DNA of 64,000 nt, from assembly GCF_002865645.1 (NCBI RefSeq), contig NW_020194594.1, positions 310,001 through 374,000 on the forward strand. The letters run 5' to 3'. Below are positions 1 through 12,640 of this stretch, piece after piece (position 1 is the first letter of the stretch; every line of letters begins with the position of its first letter). Both the position numbers and the translations under genes were made by a program. The DNA comes from Hyaloscypha bicolor E (taxonomy: Eukaryota > Ascomycota > Leotiomycetes > Helotiales > Hyaloscyphaceae). Under the pieces are notes generated by a model that worked only from the letters and a program-made list of their open reading frames with translations, ran no database searches and had not been told where the DNA came from.

Positions 1-210
1 ACCGGTCGAGAAGCGGATCATTGCCGATTCGGCTTTGAGACGAGTGCCGTCAACGATGACGGGCGTGGGAATCACGAAGTGCACCCAACCAAAGGTGGAT
101 TCATTCGACGGACTCACAGTGGTGTAGAAACCTTGGCGGAGGGCAGACCAGGAGCTAGATTCAAGCTCTACACCAAGACCGTGGGTCCATGCTGCTTGTT
201 TGATAGACAT
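1..210 (-). CDS. DUF6623-like protein, 5' part only (cut by window edge)
   Basis: Reading the minus strand from an ATG at 210, the frame stays open for 70 codons to base 1, so the C-terminus lies outside the window. Visible blocks are an early AAWTHG and, further on, GWVHF followed by IPTPVIVDGTRLK and MIRFST. I recall this combination (WTHG, then W-H-F, then IPTPVIV) from the small DUF6623 family found in bacteria and fungi, whose biochemical role is unknown to me. The assignment rests on motif memory, not a search. No intron is needed in the visible part. Confidence 0.6.
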   Translation of the reverse strand, partial: MSIKQAAWTHGLGVELESSSWSALRQGFYTTVSPSNESTFGWVHFVIPTPVIVDGTRLKAESAMIRFSTG

Positions 211-1890
211 GGTGGAGCGAAAGAACTATGTCTCGTGTTGGAAGATGAAGTTATTTGGCAGGATAATTTTTCTAAAAATGTGACCAAGTTCCGGATTTCG
301 TGGGTGAGATGAACAGCGAAATCCTTTTTGCTTGGCAACTTTGCTCCTTTTATACTTTTTCTAACCAGAGAATGACTCCTAGAGGGGCTGAAGTAGAACA
401 CGGCGCATCAGCGCTATCCTCAGCACATATTTGGTGTGCCACTGAGCACCATTGACACGTTTAGTGAATGCCACTATTATGGTGGCTGATACTGAGGGCC
501 ACGGCACGAGCTCCGTATAGTATCACTGGACATAGTTACTCGTCATGAGCAATAAGGATCTCATACGTATTACAGAATAGCCGTAACGTATTGGCGGTAC
601 GTATTACAAAGTGTGGTGTATGAAAAAAATAAGGTAATTCTGAATGTGGCACTGCTGAGCAAAGAGCTGAAAACAACACGTCAGGAGGTATGACCACAAC
701 GAGGCGGCTAACTGGACGCAATCCAGCGCCACGAAGCCACCTTCAGACGATTTCGGCTTGATGCAGCTTGGTTCTCGCCATTAGTCTTCTCCGTCCGGCG
801 TGTTGAAAGTCGCCGAGCAGAATCTAACACGAGGTATTGGACAGCCATCTAGGTAGCATGATGACTCTCAATGCAGGTGAGACGTGAAGCGTGACAAGTG
901 AAAACCTGCGATTGGGTTACACGAAGGTGCGACAGGCCACGGTGTAATCCGGGCGAAGGATTCAGCTCTCCGTTGGAGCTTTGACGCCGAAAACTTGCAG
1001 AAAAAATCGTATCAGGCCACCACGGCTTTAGCAAGAAGCTGTCCACGATTAAAGCCACTTGTAAAAATATCAAATTTTCGTAATAAAAATCGCACTCACA
1101 CTTTTTCCCATTAACGCGCCTCTTAGAATTACCTCCTTTATAACTCACTCACTATATACTTAGCTTACAAATCCCTCTTATATATAAGAAGTACTACACC
1201 GTGCGATTAATTTGAATTACTTTTTGCTTGACCTAGATTATTTTTAAGAGAGATATACGGACCTTAAAACTCAAGGGTTAGTAAGCGCAAGTTAGTAAGG
1301 GGCTTAGAAAGAATAAATTTATACATAAAAGTCGTTAATACTTTACATTTTTATAATCTTAGCCTTGAGAAAAATTAATAAGCAATTTTATACTTATTAA
1401 TACTAGAAATCTTATATAAAATAAATATTTTTTTAATATTATTAAATTTTCAATAAAATTTATATATAAATGTAGTTTTCTTTATAAGGCAAGAAATACT
1501 AAAACTTAGATTTTTCTTTAACTTCTTTACTACTTCTCTAATTCTAATAAAAGATAGCTAGAAATAATTATTTAAGTAAAAAGACTTCAAACATAAAACG
1601 ACTTATGTTTTAGGCGCAGTTTAGTTAAGATACAGGGGGGTAAAATCGTTAAAAGAGGTGCAAAAGACAATTTTTAGTCGAAAATCTGATGTTTTTACAA
1701 GTGAGTTTATTTGACGAGATTCTGGTTCGGCGCCTTTGGACAAGAAACCTGATGAAGGCTATTCTTATGGGTAATGACGAGCATTGGCACCTGCGAAAAA
1801 TCGACGCCAGTCAGAAGCCAGGATTCATGTAGCATGCTTCATGATACCATTGACAGGAGACTAGTTTTGCACGACAAAATTCCATGATTC
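211..1890. other. Gene-free stretch with an AT-rich relic
   Basis: I see no convincing gene here. The few short open frames lack recognisable motifs. Bases about 1150-1700 are markedly AT-rich, with many TA and few C/G bases, and look like a small RIP-degraded repeat, similar in texture to the 32.7-40.4 kb block. It contains a short inverted repeat near 1590-1612 (aacataaaacgacttatgtt). Confidence 0.4.
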
Positions 1891-3163
1891 TTACATCACT
1901 TGATCTTCCCGTATCTCAATGCACTGCCATTCAATTCGCCTCTTCATATCTCCATGCGGCGTCACTTCGATTGTCGAAAGTAATCGACGAGAATGTCCAT
2001 CCAAGTACCAGAACACCTCCTCTCTCTTCAAAAGCACAGAATGATGTGCGAGCAGTATCAGGGCCCTCTGTTCTCGTTCATTCAGAAGTCTGGTGAAGTC
2101 TTCTTTGACATGGATGGGCCAGTCGAAGGATGCCCATATCACACAGTTTTTTTTTGGATTTTCCAACGAAAGTTTATTAACCTGAGTTTGAGAATAATGT
2201 TCGAAGGCCCTATAATGCCGCCAAGTATATCTTGCTGTTATATCAACCTCCGGTGCTGTCACTTGGAAGTGATTCCAGTAATGGCACAAGTCTGGGAAGC
2301 TGTCCACCATCTGAACCATCTGGTACGCTGTCTTTCCTGTTGACTGGCTCGACGAAGGCGGTCATGGAACCATTTTGAATCCACTCCATGAAGTTGGAAC
2401 CAAGTGTACGTTCCCCTCAAGAAGTATAGCCAGTCAGGCACAGCTCGCGTGCTGTCTGTTCCGGCAAGAAGGGAGTCCTCCACCGATTGGGGAGAGCCAA
2501 AAGCATAACATATGGCCAGAGCAGAAAAGGCAAATATTGCCTTACAGCTACCTTTGTCGGTGTTACACAGAATTGAGCGGTATCTTGAAGTGCGATTTGC
2601 TGCTACCGCGAAACATCGATGAGGAGTTGCTCGCGACTGCCAGACTTAGACAACACTCCACATTTGTTTTTGGCCAGGTTTGCGTGCGACAGTTGCTGAT
2701 GTGGACATGGTGAAGTGATGGAACAGTTCAAGAGCTTTCCACTTCAGCTCTGAGTCCGGGTCGAAAGTACTGGAGGGCAATGGCCCCTTTTCCGGCAAGC
2801 TATCCTGAGAGTGGTTCAAGTCCTTGGCAGAAGTGGGCTTTGGGTTGTAGCCTTTCGGCGTGTTGTGGATGCATTGCGTCTCGTATCTTGTGCAATGGAT
2901 ACATGACGTCTTTTGTTCATCGCACTGTTCGCTCCGACCATCAATTTGCAGGTGAACGGGGGTTAAATTGCTAACAATTAGTTATATGCATGGTATAATT
3001 GAGACTAGCAAAAATAAGGGCAAAGTAAATGTGGGAGTCTGAGAAGCCATTAGAGCCCAAAATTCGTTGCAATTCCATTGAAGCATACTTCAATTCTCTT
3101 CTGCCTGCACTGAAGACAAGCTGCCCTTGTCTTCCGATGTGGTCTTTGACTATAGTTTTTCAT
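1891..3163 (-). pseudogene. Zn2Cys6 transcription factor, probably decayed
   Basis: Exon 1 (3163-3089) and exon 2 (from 2924) join across a 164-nt GTATGC...CAG intron to give a perfect binuclear zinc cluster: C16-x2-C19-x6-C26-x6-C33-x2-C36-x6-C43. Downstream frames carry the C-terminal signature of UPC2-like fungal regulators, including FAFSALA, PDWLYFLRG and, near the end, WASFDWPIHV, ALILLAHHSVLL and FWYLDG. These blocks lie in different frames: there is an in-frame TAA just after residue 120 or so and another frame change near 2260-2320. Introns at those points cannot be fully excluded, but no good splice pairs were seen, so decay is preferred. If intact it would be a nuclear sequence-specific transcription factor. 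Confidence 0.65.
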
Positions 3164-4290
3164 TGTGTTTCGGTCCTGGTCTTAAAATAGATAGAAGCAA
3201 GGAACCAAGGGCGAGCAACGAGGATCGAAGAGCGAGATAAAAATTGGCGCTAGTGCTGCGTCATGTCTGGCTTCTTGGACAATATCAAGGCACAGGCAAG
3301 AATTCGTACGGTTGCCTAGAGCCATGCGAGGCTCAGGCAATAACACGTGTACGTAGTTCAAGGGTTTCGCTAAGCAGTGTCACTATCTTTGTGCGTGGGT
3401 GCCTAACAAATGGCAATGCTAGCCTTACAGAGAATATTGACAGGGTGTTTTCGATTGGGCTTACGAAGGGTTACACTACCCAAATGGCACGTGAAGGGGG
3501 CAACTTCGGGTTTGGGATCGGTCGATCAGTCACACCTGGACGGAACGTGGCACGAGCTGGACTACCTTTGTGAACAATAACCAGAGAGCAAAGAATCAAA
3601 GATGCAAAATCCCAGGAGACGATGCAACGGATCCTATGTAAGAGTACTGCATTGTAAAGGAAGCCCAGTAGCGGGTCAGTTATCAATGAATTAGATAGTG
3701 CCGCAAGAAGCAATACGTATAAACTCCAGGGTATCTACTCATTTATCCTATTTTAGTAAATAATGCGAGACAAAGATAAGCTACATACGTCCAATGATAT
3801 GCTGACCGACTCGGCGGCGAACTACAGAAATCGTATAGATCTGATCCAGTTACCTGGGCGCATCACTGTGAAGACAAAAGCCATGGGAGTAGAAGTCATC
3901 GTCTGAGTCTGTAACTGAAATTTTTGCTACGAGACGCTCGAATTTAGACTATGACAGGACACCCTGTCCCTCAGGATATGTTGCTTGCGCCAAACTAAAA
4001 CAATATTCAACAGATTAGAGATGCCAGCAGTTGAAGATGACATCCAGCTCTGAGACCACATCCTTGCCATATCGTTGTTGAAACGCTGGAAAAACCAATT
4101 GATTACCACTATAAGATTTAGGTTTAACTAGAGCAAATTGTTCTAGATATTCATGTGGTTCGGGCGTGTTCTTTGCCTCTGCTCTTATCTATAGAGTCGT
4201 TGGAAAAGAAATGCCCTCTGTCCACCGTGTTCTGTGCGGAAACATTAGCGTCAGAATTGCTCAAGGAGTGTTCACGGTCAAGTGCACAAC
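3164..4290. other. Intergenic, no gene recognised
   Basis: An open frame at 3244-3573 (plus) has no recognisable domain and no supporting splice or start context. I see nothing else of substance. Confidence 0.4.
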
Positions 4291-6095
4291 TCACGCTGGA
4301 ACCAGATCTTCCTTAGACAAATGCAAGTCCCCATATCTTGTATTCTTGAACTTGCAGTCACTGCGAGTGCACTGTGGATCGTGAAGGCAATGGTGGCTAA
4401 GGCAGCAGCTATAATCGTCGCATGACGGGCCTGCAGGGCACACGCTCGTGCGCGCCTTGTAGCGGTGGATGGCGATCTCTCCGGGTGTGAGTTTTGTGCT
4501 GTGGTCCCTTTCGCATTCATCTCCCCATTTGCACTTGCCAGCTAAATAGTAGTGGTTGCAAAAGGCGTTTGGCTTGATCCTATCCGCCTTCGCCTTGTAA
4601 GTCGCCTGGGAAGGATTATTATTAAAGCTCGGAACTTTAATTGGTGGATCAAGACGATGGTTATACTTGTTATATTCAATAGTCTTGGGGTTCTTGGTTT
4701 TTGCAGCTTGGACGTTGATATTTTGGTGTCCACTGGCACTACCAGCCGCGGCATAGCTGGAAGGATACTTTATAGAAATGCCGCCATTGCCGGAAGTGGA
4801 GACGCTCGCGGTAGGAGTTGGTGGCTGCGCTGAGGAAGCGGCCAGTGATGCAGCCAGTAGCGTTGGAGACGGCGAGGCGGTGCCCTCGGACGGAGCTATT
4901 GTCACCAGAGACGCCGGGGGCTGATGTATACGTGATGGCTCAAGTGGCCCCCGCGAGCCTCCGTCGACGGTCGACTTTTCGAGCAGCAATGACGAATGAC
5001 CGGATTGACTAGGCAATGGGCGATTCGGATACGTGTACTTTTTCTCGTTCCCAAGAGGCTCAGAACGAAAGACAGTGTCGAGGCGTATCATAGGAAAGCC
5101 CAGGACCACAAACCCTGGCTCCGCTGGTGTGGTCTCCAGAAGGACAATACGCTCCTTGGCATCTGGATCTCCTACGTGCTCCCTAAGCTCATGGAGATAG
5201 CCATTGTCATGGCAGCCAGCGAAGAAAATCTTCTTGCACTGAAAGTTCTTCAAGAAATGTTTGAACATTTCTGTCGGTCGGTGAGTTTAAACGAACTAGC
5301 GCGCGGGTTTGAGCAACTGGAAACTCACTTCTCATCTTAGAATCGGCATTCTCCTTACCACGTCCAACATTAATAAAGTCGAACTCAGCACGGCTATTGG
5401 TAAATTGCTCGGCAAACGTGCGCATGTCGTCGGCCGACTCGATGATGTTGGAAAGGCGAAGTGACCTCGCCAGGTCGTTTAGATTAGCGAAAACGCGAAC
5501 CAGGATAGGAAGCTCCACGGCGCCTAAAGGCGTATCCTTCAGATAATCTTTAATCCCTTGTATCAGTCTCTGGGCGGCTTTATCAGCACCTGAGACTGGG
5601 TCTTGAAGGAGACTATCCAGGAACTTAGAGCCATCGCCGTCTACAAGGACGACAACGTAGGGGTCTTTATTCTGGGGTGACATTAGCCGCTGTTAGAACC
5701 AAGTTGACAGGAAATGGAGGATCACAATCAGTTGCTCAATCTCCCTCTTCTCTCCTTCTAGTTTGCGGGCGTCTTGCTGGTATGTCATGCGTGATTTCGT
5801 CTGGTCTTCTAGATCCAACTCAAGTCTATGAATTTCCATTTCATAGCTATAAAGTCTCTTTAACACGCCCTACACAACACATGGTTAACAAGGAAGCCCA
5901 AAATTTGTGCTATAGGATTTGTTTCCATTATTTTTCGCGATAAATACCGACTTGACCAGGCTTCAGTGGTTAGGGACACCTTACAGATGTGAGTTCAGAT
6001 CTCTCTTCATCTTGCTTAGCTAATTGTGCAAAGCGAGCATTTAGTTCCTTGAGCGAGGCGGCCGAGGCAAACTGCGAAAGCGAATTGTTACTCAT
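4291..6095 (-). CDS. DUF7923-type protein with C-terminal CCCH zinc finger
   Basis: Four exons: 6095-5985, 5869-5726, 5689-5329 and 5270-4291, giving 531 aa. Residues about 38-85 form a charged coiled coil. Residues about 95-210 hold the hydrophobic VVVLVDGDG strand and following helices typical of the fungal DUF7923 module that precedes CCCH fingers. A Ser/Pro/Ala-rich linker follows. A CCCH finger at about residues 443-462 fits C-x8-C-x5-C-x3-H exactly, and a second Cys/His-rich tail follows it. Such proteins are presumed RNA-binding; the target is unknown. Introns 5870-5984 and 5271-5328 have good GTAAGG/GTGAGT donors. The gap 5690-5725 is only 36 nt and contains an in-frame TAA, so it is either a very short intron or a lesion. 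The start is the first ATG after an in-frame TAG upstream. Confidence 0.75.
5690..5725 (-). other. Candidate 36-nt micro-intron
   Basis: The sequence begins GTGATC and ends CTAACAG on the minus strand. Removing it joins a coiled coil ending EIEQLI to RLMSPQNKDPY in frame, as expected for the family. Left in place it introduces a TAA. It is unusually short for a fungal spliceosomal intron. Confidence 0.45.
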
Positions 6096-7193
6096 GATAC
6101 TGGATGTCGTTGGCGTAATGAGCGATGTTGGAGATGGCTGCAGCCCTGTTTGGTTGGGAGGCAAAACTAAGGATGCGCCCAGATACGAAGCTACCTAGAA
6201 CTGCTGAAAGTCCTGGTGCTATACGATCACAGCGATATTTTCTCTTTGCGGAACCTCAGCGTGGTTGAATGAAGGATGGTTTGACCGAAGATTAAGAAGA
6301 TTGTGAAAGCTGAAACCGATCGAGATTTTTCTTTAGCATCATCGGGCACTAACGAGTAAGGCGAACACTAAAATTAGATGGCACGTGGCACTCAGACGCG
6401 CCTGAGCCTCGCGTCTTAGGCGGCTGGTGGCACTATACCTAATCGGTAAGAAAAGTCACCTTGTCGATATTTAGGCCGTTATTCGAGCATTTCACGAGCT
6501 CACTTCTTATTAGAAAGGATGTCATTCCCTACTCCGCGTCACCCTTTCTCCACAGCTTCGATTAACCACCTGTCCTCAAAGAGTCTCAAGCCCCAAATCG
6601 TACGAACACAACCCAAGTCCGGTGAAACAAGTCTCTCTTGGCGAACCCACCCCTCGATACCCCCAATACCCAAAGGCCCGCTCTTCCCAAAAAAGCAGGT
6701 GGCCACAGCACTCGGAGCATACAGGGTATTACGGGTATACAGGATGGGGTGCCAACAGCTGCTAGGGCTACTTGGAAACAGGCAGAAAGGGTTCAAAGAC
6801 CGGATCGGAAGCGCGGGTCGCAATTCATGTTGGGAGGTCTAGCAGTGCCTTGAAGAGAACGTAGGCACAGAGTGTGAGAGGTGGTGGACTGCGGAGCTAA
6901 CGTCCTAGAAAGCTTCCTACTATTGATGTCGGCTCGGTATCTTCAAACAGTTCAAACTATTAGTAAGATTCGCACCAAGAGCTACTACTCTGAAACATTC
7001 TAAACCGCTTTCTAATAGGATGGCAATTACAAAAAGGTCACAGTATGTTACAACTGCAGAGAAAAAGTTTGTATTTGGGCGAAGAGAAGCGAAGTCCCTT
7101 CCCCCTAACAATGCATGCTCACGGCAATCAATACTTCCACAAGCCGTATTCACATCAGTGCCTACTACCACAACGATGACGCTTATTAGCCAC
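6096..7193. other. Intergenic, no gene recognised
   Basis: Overlapping open frames on both strands at 6519-6850 and 7020-7379 have no recognisable motif. I see no RNA gene. Confidence 0.4.
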
Positions 7194-9134
7194 CTATGCA
7201 GAAAGCCCCCGAATATCACTCATCAGGAGGTAGGACCCGTTCTTTTGCTCAGCCCATTCCTTCCAGCTAAATGGCTTGGCTGCTTCCGCTCTCAATTTCT
7301 CGAAAATACCCAACTCGCCATCTCTCCACTTCTGGATCAACTCATCTGCTTCGACGGGTGTGTTTCGCTTTGCAATTAATCGCTCGAACAACTCCAAATC
7401 ATCGCCTTGTAATTCGTCTCTGGCATTGTTGACTGCTTTCACAAGCGAGAGCCAGACTGGAATCTTTTCTTCGCGCTTTTCCTTCAGGGTGAGAAAAGGG
7501 TTGTGACTTGGTGAGAGCCAGACTGGTATTTGTTCTTGGCATTTTCCCTTTAGGGTAAGATGTGAATTGTCACCCGGACCACCGGGCGCTGTTAGTACAT
7601 CGGCTTCGCTCTACGGATGTATCAGTGTACTACGAGGTAATGGGACATTAAGGAAGAAGGAAAGAGCATACTAAAGGACAATCGGCCATAGATGTATCAG
7701 TACAGTTTCTCATTCTGTTGAGCATTTCCAACATTTCCTCGTCAACAGACTCGTTCTTGGTGGGTGTGCCATCGGAATCGCTCTTGGCTCTCTTGGGAGA
7801 TCGTTGGGCTGCACCATAGGAGCCGAGGAGCATAGGGGTATTATCAGATGAGGATTTTCTTTTCGGTCGCGATTGGCGGTCCTGCGGGATTCCCAGGTTG
7901 ACAGCCATGGGAGTATCGATAGCCATATCTCCTCCAAAACTGAACACCTCATTGGATTGTACATTAACATCGGCTTTGATCTCCCTGGATTGTACGTTGA
8001 TGTTGACATTCATCTCTGCTTTCTTCTCGTCTAGCCATTGCAGCTGCTCGAGTTCGTTGGGAGTGATTCTTACAACAGGGGAGTCTACGATGCCGGCCGA
8101 CTCGCTCATGTCTGACGTGGATTCTTCAGAGTGCCCTGACTCTTCGCTCCTCCTGTGAACCGTCCGATAGCTTTCCTCCGAGCCGAAGCGTCGGAGAGGC
8201 CACTCAGACGTGAACTCTTTCTTTGTAGAAGATTCTTCGAAGTGTTCTGATACACCACTCCTTGGTTGGACCGTCTGATATCTGTCGCCCGACCTGACTT
8301 GTTGACAAGGCAATTCAGACGATGGCGGCCAGATTAGACTTCCTCCCTCATTTATCAACAGATTTGTTCCGATGCCAAGCACCAGGCTCGGCAAAAATAC
8401 CAGAAATTTTAGTATCGATACCTTATCGCTAAATTTGCGCGAAAATTTAGGGGCCTCTAGCCTATAAATTTAGCGATAAACTACCTAAAATTTAGGGACT
8501 GCACGCTAAACAATTAGCGATAAGCTTATCGGGATCGCAAAACTCGAAAAATCACAATTTTAATATATTTTAATATTTTAATTAAAAACTTAGTTATTTT
8601 ATACATTGATTTAAACCAAATTATTAGCATTCTTAATACTTACAAATCTTTAATTTTTAAGTTATATAATATAATAGCAAATAAGAATAATTAAATAATA
8701 ATTAAAATATGGGGCAAGTATCGATACTATCGATACTGGTATTTTTGCCGAGCCTGCCAAGCACGCTCGGATGGAAATATCGTTCTTTGAGAACCGAAAT
8801 CAGGGGACAGTCGGGGAAGTACTGGATCAGAAAGTGGTAGTAGAGCTCCTCAGCCTTGGATTTATCGATGTCTCCGTTGACCTTGGCATCCTCGTTCAAG
8901 TCGGAGAGGATGTATCGGAAGGTTTCGAAGCCTAGAGCTTCCTGTTTCTCGGCGATAATTCGTGGGAATATGGGGATTGTCCAGCCGTGGAACCCTAGAT
9001 ATCGAGGAAGTTAACATTCGAGAGAAGATCATAGAGAGTGACGGAATAACCAAGGATAAGAAAAGGGTTTTCTCCCAACACTTACAGTTGCCTGGCTTGT
9101 CGATCTTGTACTCGGCCCAGTTTCCGATCCACAT
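7194..9134 (-). pseudogene. Unknown-family gene disrupted by a hAT-type MITE
   Basis: Exon 1 (9134-9086) starts MWIGNWAEYK. A 91-nt intron (9085-8995, GTAAGT...TAG) leads to exon 2 (8994-7672), and a 61-nt intron (7671-7611, GTATGC...TAG) leads to exon 3 (7610-7194). Exon 2 is interrupted by the element at 8383-8756. Deleting the element plus one 8-bp target copy restores one frame of 468 codons. The N-terminal 95 residues look globular. The middle is Ser/Glu/Arg-rich and contains a basic RPKRKSSSD stretch that could be a nuclear localisation signal. The C-terminus is helical and charged. As sequenced, translation into the element meets a stop within about 20 codons. I do not recognise the family. 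Confidence 0.65.
8383..8756. mobile_element. hAT-type MITE, 374 bp, inserted in a coding exon
   Basis: The ends are perfect inverted repeats of about 21 bp beginning CAGGCTCGGCAAAAATACC. The element is flanked by identical 8-bp copies of ccaagcac (8375-8382 and 8757-8764), the target duplication length of the hAT superfamily. The interior is AT-rich with no coding capacity and holds several ttatcgctaaattt-like motifs in both orientations. It is non-autonomous, so its transposase must come from elsewhere. Confidence 0.9.
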
Positions 9135-11373
9135 GATGAATATTTATATGGTGCGCGCTGGAAGCGAGAATGTCCTGAAACCTCTGGGGTGAATGATGCT
9201 GGAGTCTCGTGGTGAGTAGAAAGGGTGTTGGTGATGTGACGAAGTGGAATGAAAGCGAAGTCCGCTTCTATGGCGAGGAAGCATCATCTCGCTTCCCCTG
9301 AAAACGAGGAAGGAGCGACAAGCGAAAGTAAATACAGCCGATCCATGTGACCAGCCCTTCCCACTGGCTCCCTTTCGGACTCGGCCCCATTCCCCCAACC
9401 TCATTAGTTAGAATTCCTTTCTCGGCGGGCAAGCTCAGGGTATTTTTTTCACCTCCAGTCCCAGGCCCATTTGTTAGCATTACTCGCTTGATGACAATAC
9501 AAACTCATCCGACCAACACTTCACAGTGTAACCCCACGCGGATCTCGCCTCACTCAACCACCACCCCGCAGTACAATCAAACGGCATTCAGCAACTGGTG
9601 CAATCATGTCGTCTTTACATGCCACCAGTCCCGGCCCGGTCGTGCTGCCCAAGTAACCGCCCACTATCTACAAGCACGAGCGCACTACCCAGTATCACGT
9701 TTTCACTATCTATATTTGCGATCTCAGCTTCATCAAGCAGTGATTCAAATTCCCCAAATTTCACACAACACGAGACCCCTTCTTCCTCAATCACCGATGA
9801 GACCGATGACGGCAAGACGGGTGGGGGCAAGGATTAGGACATGAATGACGAGGAAAAGAGAGAAGCAAAAGAGAGGGATTGCGGGTTTTTGGCCCCATGG
9901 CTGGCCACTACTTTTGCACCCTTGGGGAATTCAGGGAAGTGGGAGGAGAATGAGAAAGGATCGGGAGGAGGAAGTTGAAGAGAACGGGAAGGCCGGTGCG
10001 TCCAGTGGTACTCAATAGGGTTTCAACAATGATATTGATGCTACCCCTAATTGTATCACCCCAAAGTGAGACAATGAGAACATAAACGTGCTGATTACAC
10101 TATCTTTCAAATCGCAATCGCATGGGTGCCGTGGTAGTTGAACCTGTTCGCAGAGCTCTACCCACAAACCCAAATGCACCCCCACGGTATCTGAAATGGT
10201 TTCTGAAGGACTTTCTGTGAAGAATGTTTGTAGTTTTGAAGGCGCTGTTGTCTGAGATCATCCAGAGACACTCACTGCCCATCAGTCAGTATCTCCTGGA
10301 ACCGGATCTTGGACATTTGAAGCTGAGCCTGGTTGAGTTGATCCAAACACTTCGAAAACAACCCAGTCAGTTCGGTCCACTTAACTCAAGCTCTTCTAGC
10401 TTTGTAGCCTCGCGGAATCCCGCCTGTCTAGACAGACGAAAAAGACGAACCGTTCAGTCGACGCCATACGTTCCCAAGACAGTCAATGCTTTGGCACCCT
10501 CTCTCTCAATACCTGATCTCCAGCTCCAGGAGCAAATATCAAGCTCTTCCCAACCATTTTCGACGAACAGTTTAACATTGCAGTACATATCAACCCCAAT
10601 CCCTCAATCCTCCAAGCCGCACACCCTTTCCACCCCACCACCTCTTCTTTCAATCCCTTCCCTTCCCTCGGCGTACCAACCTCCGCAACACGAACAACGA
10701 ACAATGAACAAGCCACAACCATCTCCATCCCTCTCAAACCACGTAGATATCTATCAACAACCTTCAACAAACAAAATGATCTGTATATTGCCACGTCACA
10801 CTTGCTCGAGCCGAGCTCCCACTCTCCTAGTCCTGCTACCACCTACCCACCTCACCCTTCCCTCCCTCCCTCTTCCCTCGCCCCGATTTCCATTCATGCA
10901 AGTCAGGGAAAGTTTCCCAACCCCGTTTCCTTTCCTTCCTTTCCTTGTTTCCCAAACCTACCACACCGTACCATACCAATCCTCCCTTCTACGAAAAACG
11001 ATAAGACGGGACAGGACAGGACGGGCCTTTGATTTCCACCCTCGAAACCAAAGCCAAACTTTTAGTGAACATCACAGAGCCGGTGAAGATAAACTGCGAA
11101 AGCGCGGAAATAAATGCATCCATTGGAGCGCGAACGTCAAGTAAACCAGCGATTAGCCTAGTTTGGTATTATGTATAGTGGATGCAACTTGCAGCTCTCT
11201 TCTCCTTCATACATACTACAACAGAAATTAGATCGAGACGGATTGGGAGAATGTGTCATATCATTGATTTTATCCCCCCCCGTCCCTTCCCGTATAATCC
11301 GAACCCAATCCATGAATCATTCCTGACACTCAGCACGTAGACATCTTGGTCCTCCACCCCAGGTCCAGTGCTT
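9135..11373. other. Gene-free stretch with polypyrimidine tracts
   Basis: Long open frames occur on the plus strand (9347-9844 and 10224-11144), but they are low-complexity Ser/Pro/Thr/Leu-rich translations of CT-rich DNA and show no domain. The tract around 10840-10990 is strongly pyrimidine-rich (ccctccctccctcttccc and tttcctttccttcctttcc). I do not call a gene here. Confidence 0.4.
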
Positions 11374-12640
11374 TCACGCAGCAGGAAAGCCAGCTCTCAA
11401 AATCATCTTCCACAGATCAACTTCCTGCCTCGCATCCCTGGCCCCCGTCTTCGGCTCCTTCCCCTCCGCCACAACACAATAAAACTCCAAAAACTCAAGC
11501 ATATAAGGGTCCTCATACGTTTTCCTAATCGTCCTCTCTTGGTACCCATCTCCTTCCCTCTCTCCATTATCAATCCTCTCTCTAACTGTCATCGTAACCG
11601 GTAATCCTTTCACATATGGTGTGTCGTAGTCCACGCGGACAATCTTCTCATTCGAGTAGACTTCGATATGAGCATCGAATATCGGCACGTTGTTTATACC
11701 GGATTCGTAAGTGCAGGGGAAGGATGGGTATTGGAATAAGACGCTCCAAATCGGGGAGTTGTGTTGGAGAGAGGCGCCGAGCACTGAGGTGGGCATGCCG
11801 AGGAGCTCGCGCATTGCTGAGAGGTCGTGGGAGCCCAGACTATCATCCATCGAAAAATCAACAAGAGGTAAAGGAGAAGGGGAGGGAAGGGTAGACGAAC
11901 CTAGCAAGTAGTCTCGCCATATCCATCGACGCCGCCGTAACTTTTACCCCATAATCATGCTCCAGCGCATACTTCATTGCTTCTTCGTCCTTCGCAATCA
12001 TCTCCTCTGTATCTTCTTTCTTGAAGTCTGTGAACTTCCGCGGAAATGTCCCAGACTGAGCAACAAAAGTAGGATTCGGCCCAATGATATCCCTAACCCT
12101 CGCATACTGCAACTTCTCCATCCCCCCAACCTCTTTCACAGCATCGAGGAAAGCCTCTGCATATCTTCTCTGATAGCCCACAAACACCCTTCCCTGAGAC
12201 TTCTCCTCTGCAGCGATGATAGCATCAATATCTCGGTAGTTTAGCGCGAGCGGTTTCTCGCAGAGCACGGATTTGTTGTGCGAGAGGGCGAGGATGCAGT
12301 GCGGTGCGTGGAAGGCGTTCGCGTTGCAGAGGAGGATGACGTCGACGAGGGGGGAGGCGACGAGCTCTTCTGGATTCGAAGTCGTTTTTGGGACGCCGCC
12401 TGCGACCTTTTTGCTGCAGTGGGCGAGGGCGAGAGGCGAGGGATCGCAGAGGTAGGTGGTGAGGAAATGGGAGGAGAGGTTGTTGAGGAGGGATATGTGG
12501 TTTACCTGGCGGGGTTAGACTTGGAGGGAGGTGGAGGGAGGGGGACTGACTTGAGCGATCTCGCCGAGACCTATTATACCTACTCGGAGGATCTTCTTGG
12601 GCTGGCCAGAGCTTGTTGAGGAAGCATGGGATGTGGCCAT
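11374..12640 (-). CDS. Gfo/Idh/MocA-family NAD(P)-dependent oxidoreductase
   Basis: Three exons: 12640-12551, 12505-11901 and 11839-11374, for 386 aa. Introns of 45 nt (GTCAGT...CAG) and 61 nt (GTTCGT...TAG) keep frame. The N-terminus has the Rossmann strand ILRVGIIGLGEIAQ (residues about 17-30). The diagnostic family motif LCEKPLAL, with the catalytic-site Lys of EKP, is at about 113-115. A GYQRRYAEAF block begins the C-terminal alpha/beta domain. Length is typical of the family. Members oxidise or reduce sugars, inositols or sugar acids in the cytosol; the substrate cannot be read from sequence. A Zn2Cys6 regulator lies directly upstream on the same strand and might control it, which is only positional inference. 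Confidence 0.88.

Noticed and set aside
849..1148. 99-codon minus-strand frame
   Set aside because: No recognisable motif; it ends at the edge of an AT-rich relic.
9347..11144. Long plus-strand frames (up to 306 codons)
   Set aside because: They translate CT-rich low-complexity DNA into Ser/Pro/Leu-rich sequence without motifs, and frames of similar length exist on the opposite strand.
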